Shown here one piece after another: positions 54,572-64,000 of a DNA stretch of 64,000 nt. This stretch comes from Dugong dugon (taxonomy: Eukaryota > Chordata > Mammalia > Sirenia > Dugongidae). Positions within the stretch are counted from its first letter, which is position 1. The number at the start of each line of letters is the position of its first letter. Location: assembly GCA_030035585.1 (NCBI GenBank), contig CM057469.1:23306501-23370500 (forward strand), written 5' to 3'. Below the pieces are notes generated by a model that was not told the origin of the DNA, made no database searches, and saw nothing but the letters and a program-made list of their open reading frames with translations. A program made the translations under genes and the position numbers.

Positions 54572-55938
54572 TGGCTGAACAAATAATCAGAGAAGCTGAG
54601 TTATATGAAGAAGAATACAGCATCAGGATTGGAGGAGGACTCATTAACAACCTGAGATATGCAGACGGCACAAACTTGCTTACTGACAGTGAAGACAACT
54701 TAAAGTACTTACTGAAGAAGGTAAAAGACTACAGTCTTCACATCAGCCTGGGACCAAAAGAGCTAGATAGTGCCTGGCTACAGCCAATGACCATCCTGAC
54801 AGGGAACAAAACAGAGCGTCCCTGATGGAGCAGGAGAAAAGTGGGGTATAGAACTCAAATTCTAGTAAAAAGACCAGACTTAATGGTTTGATTGAGACTA
54901 GAGGGACCCCAAAAGACATGGCCCCCAGACTCTGTTAGCCCAAAGGCCAACTCTTCCGACAGAGATTAGACTGGACTGTGGGACATAAAATGATACTCCT
55001 GAAGAGTGTGATTCTTAGCTCAAGTAGATACATGAGACTAAATGGGCAGCTCCTGTCCAGAGGCGAGATAAGAAGGCAGAAAGGGTCAGGAGCTGGTTGA
55101 ATGAACACTGGAAATCCAGGGTGGAAAGGAGGAGTGTGATGTCACAGTATAGGGAGAGCAACTAGGGTCACATAACAGTGTATGTATAAATTTTTGTATG
55201 AGAGACTAACTTGAATTGTAAACTTTCACTTAAAGCACAACAATTAAAAAAGAAGACTACAGCCTTCAGTATGGATTACACCTGAACATAGAGAAAAGGA
55301 AAATTCTTACAACTGTACCAATAAATAACATCATAATAAATGGTGAAGAAATTGAAGTTATCAAGGATTTCATTCTTCTTGGATCCACAATCAGCACCCA
55401 TGGAAGCAGCAGTCAAGAAATCAAACTATGTATTGCATTGGGAAAATCTGCTGCAAAACACCTCTTTAAAATGTTAAAAAGCAAAAATGTCACTTTAATG
55501 ATTAAAGTGCGCCTGACGCAAGCTGTGGTCTTTTCAGTCACTTCATATGCATGCAAAAGCTGGACAGTGAAAAAGGAAGATTAAGAATTGATGCATTGAA
55601 CTGTGGTGTTGGCAAAGAATATTGAATATACCATAGATTTCCAGAAGAATGAACAAATTTGTCAAGTAAAGCAAATGCTCCTTAGAAGTGAGGATGATGA
55701 TTTACTTTGGACATGTCATCAGGAGGGACCAGTCACTGGAGAAAGATGTCATGCTTGGTAAAGTAGAGGGTCAGCAATAAAGAGGGAGACCCTCAATGAG
55801 ATGGATTGACAAGTGGCTGCAACAACAGGCTCAAAAATAGCAATGATTCTGAGAATGGCGCAGGACCAGGCAATGTTTAGTTCTGGTATACATAAGGTAG
55901 TTATGAGAGCTGACTCCACGGCACCTAACAACAACAAC
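54572..55938 (+). mobile_element. RTE1-like LINE 3' half, split by an L1
   Basis: The 5' part (54,572-54,738) encodes AEQIIREAELYEEEYSIRIG and LINNLRYADGTNLLTDSEDN. The YADD box is changed to YADG. The copy resumes at 55,253 with aagactacagccttcagtat, then the thumb and C-terminal regions (atgcatgcaaaagctggaca near 55,548), and ends cacctaacaacaacaacc. It has multiple frame breaks, and the endonuclease and early RT are missing. Confidence 0.92.
54739..55252 (+). mobile_element. L1 3' UTR insertion with target-site duplication
   Basis: The segment runs from cacatcagcctgggaccaaa to an A-rich end (caattaaaaa ag), with agggaccccaaaagacatgg and tgtaaactttcacttaaagc inside. It matches the 3' UTR type of elephant L1s from general knowledge. 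The RTE sequence aagactacagtctt before it and aagactacagcctt after it are 14-bp target duplicates with one change. It is severely 5'-truncated. Confidence 0.9.
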
Positions 55939-56107
55939 CAAAACTTTTGCAATTTGGGGAGGCACTGTAAGGAATAGAATGCAAAACTACAAATATATAA
56001 TTCTGACAAAGAGGTAGTCACCACAGTACTCCTGAAAGCGATTCCAATAATGGAAGGCTAACTCACCTGTGCACAGGAGTGACTGTGAACTACCTAAATA
56101 CACCCTA

Positions 56108-56311
56108 AAAGACCCCGCTGCTGTCGAGTTGATTCTGAATTACAGCGACCCTGCAGGACAGAGTAGGACTGCCTCACAGGGTTTCTAAGGCTGTAATCTG
56201 TATGGAAACAGTCTGCCAGCTCTTCTTCCCATGAAGCGGCTGGTGGGTTTGAACTGCTGGCCCTTTGGTTAACAGCCAAGTGCTTAACCACTGCACCGCC
56301 AGAGTTCCCTT
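56108..56311 (-). mobile_element. AfroSINE, long middle block, antisense, with target duplication
   Basis: The words gctgctgtcgagttgattct, gcaggacagagtaggactgc and accactgcaccgccagagtt identify it. The target taaatacacccta (56,095) recurs after it as taaatataccctat (56,312). Confidence 0.92.
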
Positions 56312-58064
56312 TAAATATACCCTATGGAACTTAAATGTATCTCTAACTCAACTTCTCCTGTAAATGAAAAAAAAGGTTCATAGCCACACCAGTGCCAACT
56401 GACACCAGAGTAAGTGCAGAGAAGGCCGAGGTGGAATGGAAAGATATCCAGTAGTAATCAATTACAGTTAAAATATTGCACTTTTGCAAATTTTTTACAA
56501 AAGCAGATGACCATGTGAATACATTCCTAGGGCCCTAGGGGGCCCCGAGGTTAAACTTCATTAGCTTTATGCTAAATCCTCTGAGAGAAGGAAGGGTCTA
56601 GCTTAAAATTGTGATGCCTCAACCCCTCTCCAAACAAGTAGCCTTTGACACTTCAACATTGGGCACTCCTGGGAATCTGGCCTTTAATATATCCCCAAAC
56701 ACTGTAATATCAGAGGCCTGGGGGAACAAGTCTGCTTTATCTGACCAGGAACATTAAAGGAAGATTTTAGAGGAAACAAGTGGGTAAGAGACGAAAGGTG
56801 AGTTAGAAAAGGCCACCTAGATATGTGGTCCCGCTAGCAGAGAGACTGAAAAATGACCTGGGATCCCAGGTTCACCAGGTCATGCTAGTTCCATTCACTG
56901 ACTCTCCATCACCAAGCACCTAAGCAGTTGCTATGGAGACCATCTGAGGTTCACATGGGTCCCCTTGACAAACATCCTGGGAATTCAGACAAAAGGTAGC
57001 AACCCTATCCCATACTTGGATTAATAGCTGGGCAGAGAACATTTTTTTCCATCCTCAGCTATTCCGTTCTTGTCTAAATCGATTTGTTATGCCATTATGT
57101 TACAGAATGTATTCATACAGCAATTTTCGCTAACTTACTTCTTGCCCTATAATATGAAGCAACAAACAGACGGAAGTCCTTCTACCGTGAACTTCCGCGG
57201 AGGAGCATTGCGTTCTCCAGTCACAAGTCTTCAAACTTTCTAGCCACACTGCAATGGATGCGTACAAAAACATTGAATTAAAAACAAATATACCTCTGCA
57301 CACATGCCAGCATACACACACTACTGAGCTATAGTTCCTCAAATGTTTGTATAGTAAATTCCAAAGGGAAAGCCCTGTGTCAGATATAAATAATTTCCTC
57401 TCGAGATATTGGAAATCCCAGGACATTCTCCGGGATCCTGTCTCTTGGTGTCTTTCCCACAGAGAAATATTAAACTAATGGCGTGGATTACACCTACAGT
57501 AAAAGGCGAAACTGAACACCAAGGCAGCCCTTAGGGGATTAGGTTTTGATTTCCGACACCACCTGTTATCGTACGAATCATAATCCCCGGAGTACAAAAT
57601 GACTGTGTCTCAGATGAGGAGCTGCCTCCAAAGTTTACAAGTGGCCCTGTCATTTTTCAATTTCAGTCATTTCATTAGATTGACAAGGTAAAAGGACTGT
57701 AGTAAAAGGGCATTCAATGCCACAACTGTCGATTTGCCAAGCTAAGGTCACACATTTCACAAACGCAATGGGGCTCTGGGACCATGTGTTTATATTTCTA
57801 TGTTTCTGAGTCAGCAGCAAGCAATCAATGGCACCACCTCCCTTCTAAATAACCACTATCACCCCAAACACACACCTCATCCAAAAAAGTGTTGCGTAAT
57901 TTTTTCTTCTTTCTGATCTTCCTCCTGTGAAGAATATTTGAATTAACAAGGCAAAGCATAGCATTGTTATTTAATATTTGCAAAGTAGTGTGGCATATAT
58001 TGAATTAGTCAATTTTTCATCAGGCTATTTGACTTTAAAACAAGAAGTGACTTTACTAGGTGAA
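56312..58064. other. Repeat-free stretch with scattered CpGs
   Basis: About 1.7 kb with no recognisable transposon. The part from 57,150 to 57,830 has more CpGs than its surroundings (for example cttccgcggaggagc and tatcgtacgaatcat). No splice-bounded exon could be supported. It is a candidate conserved non-coding region. Confidence 0.45.
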
Positions 58065-58285
58065 GAGGAAAGAACATGGCTTTTGGATTCAGACAATAGT
58101 TCTCAGTGCTGAATCTGTAACTTAGAGGTTCTGTGACTTTGGACAAGCTTCTTAACTCTAAGTATCACTTCCTTTTTCTCTAATGAGGACAATGGTACCT
58201 ATTTTGGAGATTCATCAGGAGGATTAAATCAGTGATATGATCTATGTATCTGAAAAATAATAAGTATACAATAAATATTTCTATT
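58065..58285 (+). repeat. MIR, plus strand
   Basis: The words acatggcttttggattcaga, ctgtgactttggacaagctt, cttaactctaagtatcactt, aatgaggacaatggtaccta and aggattaaatcagtgatatg follow MIR order. Confidence 0.7.
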
Positions 58286-58734
58286 TTGCAATTCCAATGG
58301 CAGTTTTGGAGCTGTGGTGGTACAGTTTGGGTTTTTTTTTTTAAGTGCAGGATGATTTTGTGTGATGAATTGACAAAATCTACCTTCTCAGTTTTCAGCG
58401 AGTATCTCAAAGAATTCTTTCTGTGAAAATCTGTTATTAGGGCATTAAAATGATTGATTCTGAGAAAACTCAATTTTATTATTAACAGAGTTATGCAATG
58501 TGAAATAGTTTATTTATGGAACCAAAAGGTCTTATTCTTTTTAACTGCACTCTCCATTTCCACTACTTGCCCAGGCCTATGGAAATGGGCAAATAAAGTG
58601 TAATGGAAATCAATTGGAAAATTGGAATTCTGCAAACTTTACTGGCTTTACTGAGCTCAAACTTACCACATATAATTCTTCCAGTCTTTTAACTCCCTTG
58701 TGGGTAATCTTTCTCTCAAATAACAACCCTTGCT
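58286..58734. other. Unassigned non-coding DNA
   Basis: No supported feature. Short frames in both orientations around 58,250-58,470 are chance. Confidence 0.35.
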
Positions 58735-58990
58735 TTCTGCATTCAATTAATTTACAAGTATTTACTGGGGACCTACACTGAGCCCTGTACTATATTGAGC
58801 ACTGCGGGGTTTTCCAGAACAATAAATGGTGAGCAATTATACAGCAATTATTAGTTCACAAGCCACGCACAGAACCAGTGTTCTTAGTCTCGCCTTGAAA
58901 GAGATGACTTCCATCTTCAGGAGCTTGCAGTCTAGGGAGATAAGATTAACACACTTGAATCAATTAGCAAGCAACTGATGATTGTCTACT
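58735..58990 (-). repeat. L2-type remnant
   Basis: The words agtatttactggggacctac, actgagccctgtactatatt and cttcaggagcttgcagtcta follow antisense L2 order. Confidence 0.55.
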
Positions 58991-59019
58991 TTTAAAGTGT
59001 TGTCATGTGATCTAAACCT

Positions 59020-59200
59020 TCCTCAAAAAAAAAAAAAAAAAAAAACACTGCTGCTGTCAAATGGATTCTAACTCATAGCAACCCTATAGGACAGAGTAGA
59101 ACTGCCCCCATAGGGCTTTCAAAGAGTGGCTGGTGGATTCAAATTGCTGCCATTTTGGTCAGAAGCCAAGCACCTTACCATTGCACCACCAGGGCCCCAA
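59020..59200 (-). mobile_element. AfroSINE, antisense, middle deleted
   Basis: An A run (59,023-59,044) is followed by gctgctgtcaaatggattct, ataggacagagtagaactgc and the head ccattgcaccaccagggccc. About 20 bp of the middle block is lost compared with 56,108. Confidence 0.9.
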
Positions 59201-59639
59201 CTTCCTAAATAGTTGACAAAAGATGGGCTAGATCACTAGAGGCCAGGTCACCAGGAAATATATCATGGAAATGTTTGGATTGTAGGTAGATATTAAAGGC
59301 AAGAAAAGAACCCGAGAGGCTAGAGAACCGTGAAAGGTTATTACCTGCAGGGGATTGAATGACCAGAGAAAAGAAGGTATGAGCAGACACTGGTTTTAGC
59401 TAGACTGGGAGGGTTTGAACACCAAGCTTAGCTTTATGTTCTTTTACTCCATGGGCCAAGGTGGTTCCATTTCAGGGGTGGGAGTGAGGGAGGATGAATT
59501 TCAACGAGAATAGTAAGCACAATAATATATAGAAAATTTAATTTGATTTTCAAGAGTTTACCTCGTTTGTTCCCCCACTAACTTACCTAGTATTTTTCCA
59601 CATAAATATTTCATTTTACTATCCTCTTCATTTAGTTCA
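59201..59639. other. Unassigned non-coding DNA
   Basis: Weakly L2-like words in antisense (ggccaggtcaccaggaaat and on) cannot be confirmed. Confidence 0.3.
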
Positions 59640-59760
59640 GTTTGATTCATCAATATTTTTTTGCCCACCTATTACGTGTTAAACGCAGTCCCAGAGAAAC
59701 AGAAGAGTAAGAACCAATCCCCACTCTCAAGTACCTTATGATTTATCCCAGCAGAAGTCC
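59640..59760 (-). repeat. L2-type remnant
   Basis: The words cccacctattacgtgttaaa, cagtcccagagaaacagaag and ccactctcaagtaccttatg resemble antisense L2. Confidence 0.45.
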
Positions 59761-59849
59761 CCAAGACACTATTCTGGGAGTACACAAGGTCATAATAATG
59801 CTAACACATTTTTTGCCTTTTTCACTATGTTGACATTTGCACTGATGGT

Positions 59850-60069
59850 ACAAAAACCAAAACCCAAAAAACAGTTGCCGTTGAGTTGATTCTGATTCAT
59901 GTTGACCCTTTGCATGTCAGACTAGAATTGTACTCCATAAGCTTTTCTTTCAGTGGCTGGTTTTCAGAAGTAGATCTCCAAGACTTTCTTTCAGGGTGCC
60001 TCTGGGTGGACTTAAACCTCCCACTTTTTGTTACCAGGAGAGCATATAACCGTTCGCACCACCCAGGGG
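59850..60069 (-). mobile_element. AfroSINE, type B, antisense
   Basis: The words agttgccgttgagttgattc, attgtactccataagctttt, agaagtagatctccaagact, gggtgcctctgggtggactt and the head caccacccagggg identify it. It is complete. Confidence 0.92.
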
Positions 60070-60307
60070 TAGGTGAAACTGCTGATGCCGTAGCACCAAT
60101 CAAGCAGTAGCACCAAACTATGCTAGTACGCATATTTTTCTGCCTTGCAATCCCAGAAAAAAAAATGGCCATTTTCGCTTAAGAATACTTTTGATGAAGC
60201 AGTAAAAATTATTAATTTCATTAAATTTAACCATCGTGTAGATGTCTTTATAGATTCTGTGTGGCAAAATGAAGAGCACAGATAAAGCACTTCAGCAGCA
60301 CACTGAA

Positions 60308-60655
60308 GGAGTCCTGCTGGCTAAGCACTGGGCTGCTAAGCTAAAGGTCTGCGGTGTCTGCTTCAGTAAAGATTTAAACCCATTTCCCTCAAGTCAATTC
60401 CGACTCACGGTGACCCTATAGAACAGAGTAGAACTGCCACTGTAAGGTTTCCAAGACTGTAATCTTTATGGAAGCAGACTGCCACATCTTTCTCCCATGG
60501 AGCAGCTGGTAAGTTAAACCGCCAACCTTCTGGTTAGCAGCCGAGCACTTTATCACTGTGCCACCAGGGCTCCACCTTGGAAAAATTCTAAGGGGCAGTT
60601 CTACTCTGTCCTGTAGGATCGCTATGAGTCAGAATCGACTGGAGGACAATGGGAA
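60308..60655 (+). mobile_element. AfroSINE split by an inverted AfroSINE
   Basis: The outer plus-strand copy begins ggagtcctgctggctaagca and resumes at 60,574 with accttggaaaaattctaagg, gctatgagtcagaatcgact. The inner antisense copy (60,375-60,573) runs aaacccatttccctcaagtc to gtgccaccagggctcc. The insertion point is the AT-rich gatttac region of the SINE, the same place where the copy at 51,304 took a poly(A) insertion. Confidence 0.9.
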
Positions 60656-62429
60656 CGGGGCTGCATGCTGAAACACAACGGCTGTTTCCAGAAAAAGGAC
60701 TTGTGCAATTGTTTGAATTGAACACCACTGAACACCACCAAACACCATGTTTACGGAACATCATTTTTATGTAAAAGAAAGACTGCCGAACAAACTATGC
60801 TTAGTCCAACTTGGGTATTTAGCAGAAATTTTCTCAAAAATTAACCACATGAGCCTGTCACTTCCAGGAAAACAATTGACACTATTTGTTGTCAATCAAA
60901 AATTAAAGCTTCCAAGCAAAGATTAGAATTTTGCAAAACTTTTACCTAACTTGCAGCTTCTCAATACTTAAAGACTTTTCCAATGAGATTGGTAGTGATT
61001 TTAATGACTGTGACTTTTTTAATATTGTGTAATAAATGTGTCAGCATTTTGAAGATCTGCACATTTCAGTAAGCCAGTGCATGATGTTAACAAAATCACG
61101 CTTGAGTAAAAGGTCCATTCAAAGTGGAGAGTAAACCAGTGAGTTTAATGTAACAGAATTCAGGGAGATCATTGATATAATTTTAAATTCTGTATTTCAA
61201 CTAAACCTTTAAAAAACTACTTTGTCAAGGCTTGGTGTACTACCAAATAATTATCTTGAATTCAGAAGCAGATATGAGAATCCATCTGTTTTCTATTAAG
61301 TCAGATATTAAAGAGATTTACAAAAATTTAAATCAATGACATTGTTCGCACTTTTTTTTAAAGAAAGTACAGTTATTTTTCACAAAACATAAAATGAGTT
61401 TATTAACATTATTATCAAATGAATTACCAAATAAATATTCAACATTTTTCTCAGTTTTAATTTCCAATATGATAGATATGACCCACAGAAACAAAACCTC
61501 TTTAGGGTTGGAGTCCTTAATAATTTTTAGAGCAAAATGGGTTTCTGAGACGAACAAGTTCAAGGACCTCTAGTCTAGAAATTGTAGAGGATCCAGGGAA
61601 GGCTTTTCCCACTTTTCAGTTCTTCCCTTTGTCCGCTTGATTAAAAGAATTCAGTGTAGTTCTTTTAACTATTCACATTGTCATTACAATTCAGAATTTG
61701 CTACGCTTTCTAAGTCTGTCATTTTTATACCTTATGTATTTCCTTTCCATAGTTATCATTCTATTTGCATAATTTAAATATTATATATCCTTTAAGGCTT
61801 TTTTCTTTTTCAAATTATATTTTGTGTCATCAAAGTTATATTTGCAGAATTCAGAGGCAAATTTTTCTACAAGGGTTGATAAAGAAATGGGAAGCCCCTC
61901 AGCTGACACCCCATCCTCTATGTCCAGCTCCCAAAAGGCAACTGCTCTCAGTGTTTCCAGCTGCTTAGTTTTTGGTGTTTACCTCCATCTTTATATAGCA
62001 TATATAGATCATAAAATCTTAATTTTCATTATCTACTGACTCCCCACTGTGATGGATGAGGATTGAGCTTTCTTTCACCTCATGCTCCCCAAACCCATCA
62101 CCACCACCTCCCAGACACACACACACACACTGTCTTCATCCCCCATTCTCCTGATAGTAAAGTTTCAGTTAGACAAATTTTAAGTTCTTACGCCATTACA
62201 AACATGCATGCACAATGGACAATGGAGCCTCATGTATTGCTCCACACTATTGTTTTCTTTCCTGCACAACTTTTTGTTTTCTGTGGGTAAGTAGTTGTCT
62301 TTATTTTTCATTTCTTTCTATTTACCACCTTTTCAGCCCCAAACTTTCCCTTAGTTGCATAATCTTTTGTTAATATATTAGTCACATTAGGTGTTCTCGT
62401 ATTTTCATCTTCTTGAGCCATACATGTAA
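60656..62429. other. Unassigned DNA with an (AC)n scrap
   Basis: Long AT-rich stretch. A short (AC)n run lies near 62,115-62,131. No repeat family or exon could be supported. Confidence 0.35.
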
Positions 62430-62690
62430 CTAGGGTACGGCAGGTATTGCACGAGCCCAGGGCATGTGGCGCCACTGAGCAGTTTCTATTAACCTGGTAC
62501 AGCCAGTGCCTATGGAAAATAGCGCCTATGGCAAGCACTGAAATTGTACCCCTGTCCAACCATCTGACACTCGTCTTCTAGATAACTTTACCATAATATC
62601 AGCTCAAAAAACACAAGGGCTTTGGGCCGTACCAGGTTAATAGAAACTGCTCAGTGGTGCCATGTGCCCAGGGCCAGTGCAATACCCTAG
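62430..62690. repeat. Inverted repeat, 62-71 bp arms
   Basis: Arm 1 (62,430-62,500, ending agtttctattaacctggtac) is the reverse complement of arm 2 (62,629-62,690, starting gtaccaggttaatagaaact). Identity is about 85-90% by eye apart from a 9-bp difference in arm 1. The spacer is 128 bp. It may be a small inverted-repeat DNA transposon relic or a local inverted duplication. Confidence 0.85.
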
Positions 62691-62981
62691 ATACGCAACT
62701 GTTTGAGGTAGTCTCTCTGGATGCCTTCTGACCTGCTCCAATCCGTTCAGTTTCTCTCCAGGCCTCCTGTGAGGGGCCATCTTGGGATCTCTCCTTAACC
62801 AGCACTCCTGGGGGTTCCCTGGGCCTCAGTCAGACTTCCTTTGTTTTCTAATCCCATCTCTTTCTCTCGTTTCTCTCCTTTGGTGCGTACCACTCTAGTA
62901 GCTTCCCCAGAAAGGGTATATTGAAGATTCACTTCCCTAGAACGAGCGTGTCAAAAAACATATTTATTAATAAATTGAAAA

Positions 62982-63010
62982 CAGATAGATAGACAGACAG
63001 ATAGATGGTT
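62982..63010. repeat. (GATA/GACA)n microsatellite
   Basis: A run of agatagatagacagacagat-type units. Confidence 0.9.
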
Positions 63011-63800
63011 TGGAAGAGAATTTCAGTTTGAAAATTATTTTGCCTCAGAATTCTGAAGCCTTTGCTCCATTGTCTTCTGTTTTGGTATAGCTGTTAAGTA
63101 TCCAATTCTGTTTCCATTCTTAGTTCTTTGATTTTTATTCTTTTTTTATTTGATTGTTTTCCTTTCTGGAAGAGTTTGGGATCTTCTCCTCGACTCTACT
63201 TTTGAAAATTCATAACAATGTGCTTTAGGAATGTATTTTTCATTTATCATGCTGGATAGTGGTGGATTCTTCAGGGCCTGAACCTTTTCTTCAGTTATTT
63301 TGCTAGTAATTTCCTCCCATCTACTTACATGGGTCTCTGTTTCTATAAGTTCTTTTGTTCAGATATGGGACCTCTTGGACTGGTCCTTTAATTTTATTTT
63401 TTTTTAATGTCTCTCTCTCCTTTCCATCTTTTGTATCTGTTTTTATTTTGTGGTGATTTCCTCAACATTATCTTCCACCTCATTTGTATTATGGTTTTCC
63501 TTTTTTTTTTTGCTATTGTATTTTTAATATGCAAGGGTTCTTTTTACTCTCTGAATGGTCTTTTCTCAGTAGCCTATTCTTTTTCCCGTGGATTCTATAC
63601 TTCTCTTACATGAGAATTTTGATGTTTTCCTCTCCCTGCACATTTCTCTGTTTCCTCAGAGCTGTTTTTGCCTGTTGTTTGGTTTGTTTGAAACTTTGTC
63701 TTTAATGTTAGAAGCTTTCCTTAGATGTCTGCTGAGTGATGCTGGCGGTTTGTGGTTCATATTAAAAATGAGAGTACTAACAAACTGATTTGAAGCACAA
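63011..63800 (-). mobile_element. HAL1/L1M-like sequence, antisense
   Basis: The words tgcctcagaattctgaagcc, ctccattgtcttctgttttg, ttccattcttagttctttga and gaatggtcttttctcagtag resemble the antisense 5' side of HAL1 or L1M, as at 51,542. It is diverged. Assignment is by general similarity only. Confidence 0.45.
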
Positions 63801-64000
63801 TACTAAGGGGTAGGTTTTTTGATTGTGGAATACAGTGCAATGATCTAAGTGGGCTTTTTATTTGGGGAAATGTTAGAAGTAGTATCTTTAGGCCTCCCCA
63901 GCCCTTCAGTTGGGCTAATAGATTTACAGGGAAGGCTCTTCCCATCCCCTATGTGGGGGGTATAAGCCTGGCTGACAGAGTTCTGGGAGCTGAGTTGGAT

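Noticed and set aside
63407-63788. Small hydrophobic membrane protein frames
   Set aside because: They are plus-strand translations of T-rich antisense HAL1/L1-like sequence.
1-64000. CRISPR array, operons, phage or other prokaryotic systems
   Set aside because: The sequence is mammalian nuclear DNA; no spaced direct-repeat array or dense coding is present.

Overview
The window reads as vertebrate nuclear DNA from a placental mammal of the afrotherian branch, most likely a proboscidean (elephant). This rests on the interspersed repeats. At least 30 insertions belong to two families that, from established knowledge, mark Afrotheria: an RTE-clade LINE (RTE1/BovB-like) and tRNA-derived AfroSINEs that share its 3' end. 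Around them lie older repeats common to all mammals (MIR, L2, L3/CR1, L1M/HAL1, hAT/MER5). There is no bacterial-type gene organisation, CRISPR array, rRNA or functional tRNA gene.

No complete protein-coding gene can be supported. The only gene-like structure is a compact CpG island at about 6,340-6,720. It has a CCAAT box at 6,397 and a good splice donor after position 6,708, and it follows about 330 bp of (GT)n. It looks like the promoter and first exon of a plus-strand gene, so much of the remaining 57 kb may be its first intron. A possible downstream exon with a strong polypyrimidine acceptor lies at 36,177-36,308. Two coding-looking stretches at about 8,620-9,000 and 9,150-9,400 could not be identified.

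Layout: 1-5.7 kb has AT-rich DNA, an antisense RTE with the reverse transcriptase and C-terminal region, and a SINE with a tRNA-Gly-like head. 5.7-12 kb has the (GT)n block, CpG island, coding-like patches and mostly repeat-poor DNA. 12-32 kb is dense in SINE, RTE, MIR and L2 copies, with nested insertions, a 143-bp tandem duplication, two sites hit twice by SINEs, and an L1 with a 5' inversion. 32-36 kb has an L1 split by an RTE, a second antisense RTE and the candidate exon. 37-41 kb has the 3' end of an ERV-L provirus fossil and a 1.2-kb imperfect palindrome. 42-48 kb has SINEs and an internally deleted RTE. 49-53 kb has antisense L1 and HAL1-like sequence interrupted by an LTR and a SINE. 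53-56 kb has an RTE split by an L1 3' end with a clear target-site duplication. 56-64 kb has repeat-poor DNA, a SINE-in-SINE foldback, a short inverted repeat and a HAL1-like tail.

The working system visible here is retrotransposition. The RTE and at least three SINE designs end in the same short hairpin-forming 3' sequence followed by ACA-type repeats or A-rich tails. This is the pattern expected when SINEs borrow a partner LINE's reverse transcriptase. All copies seen are decayed.
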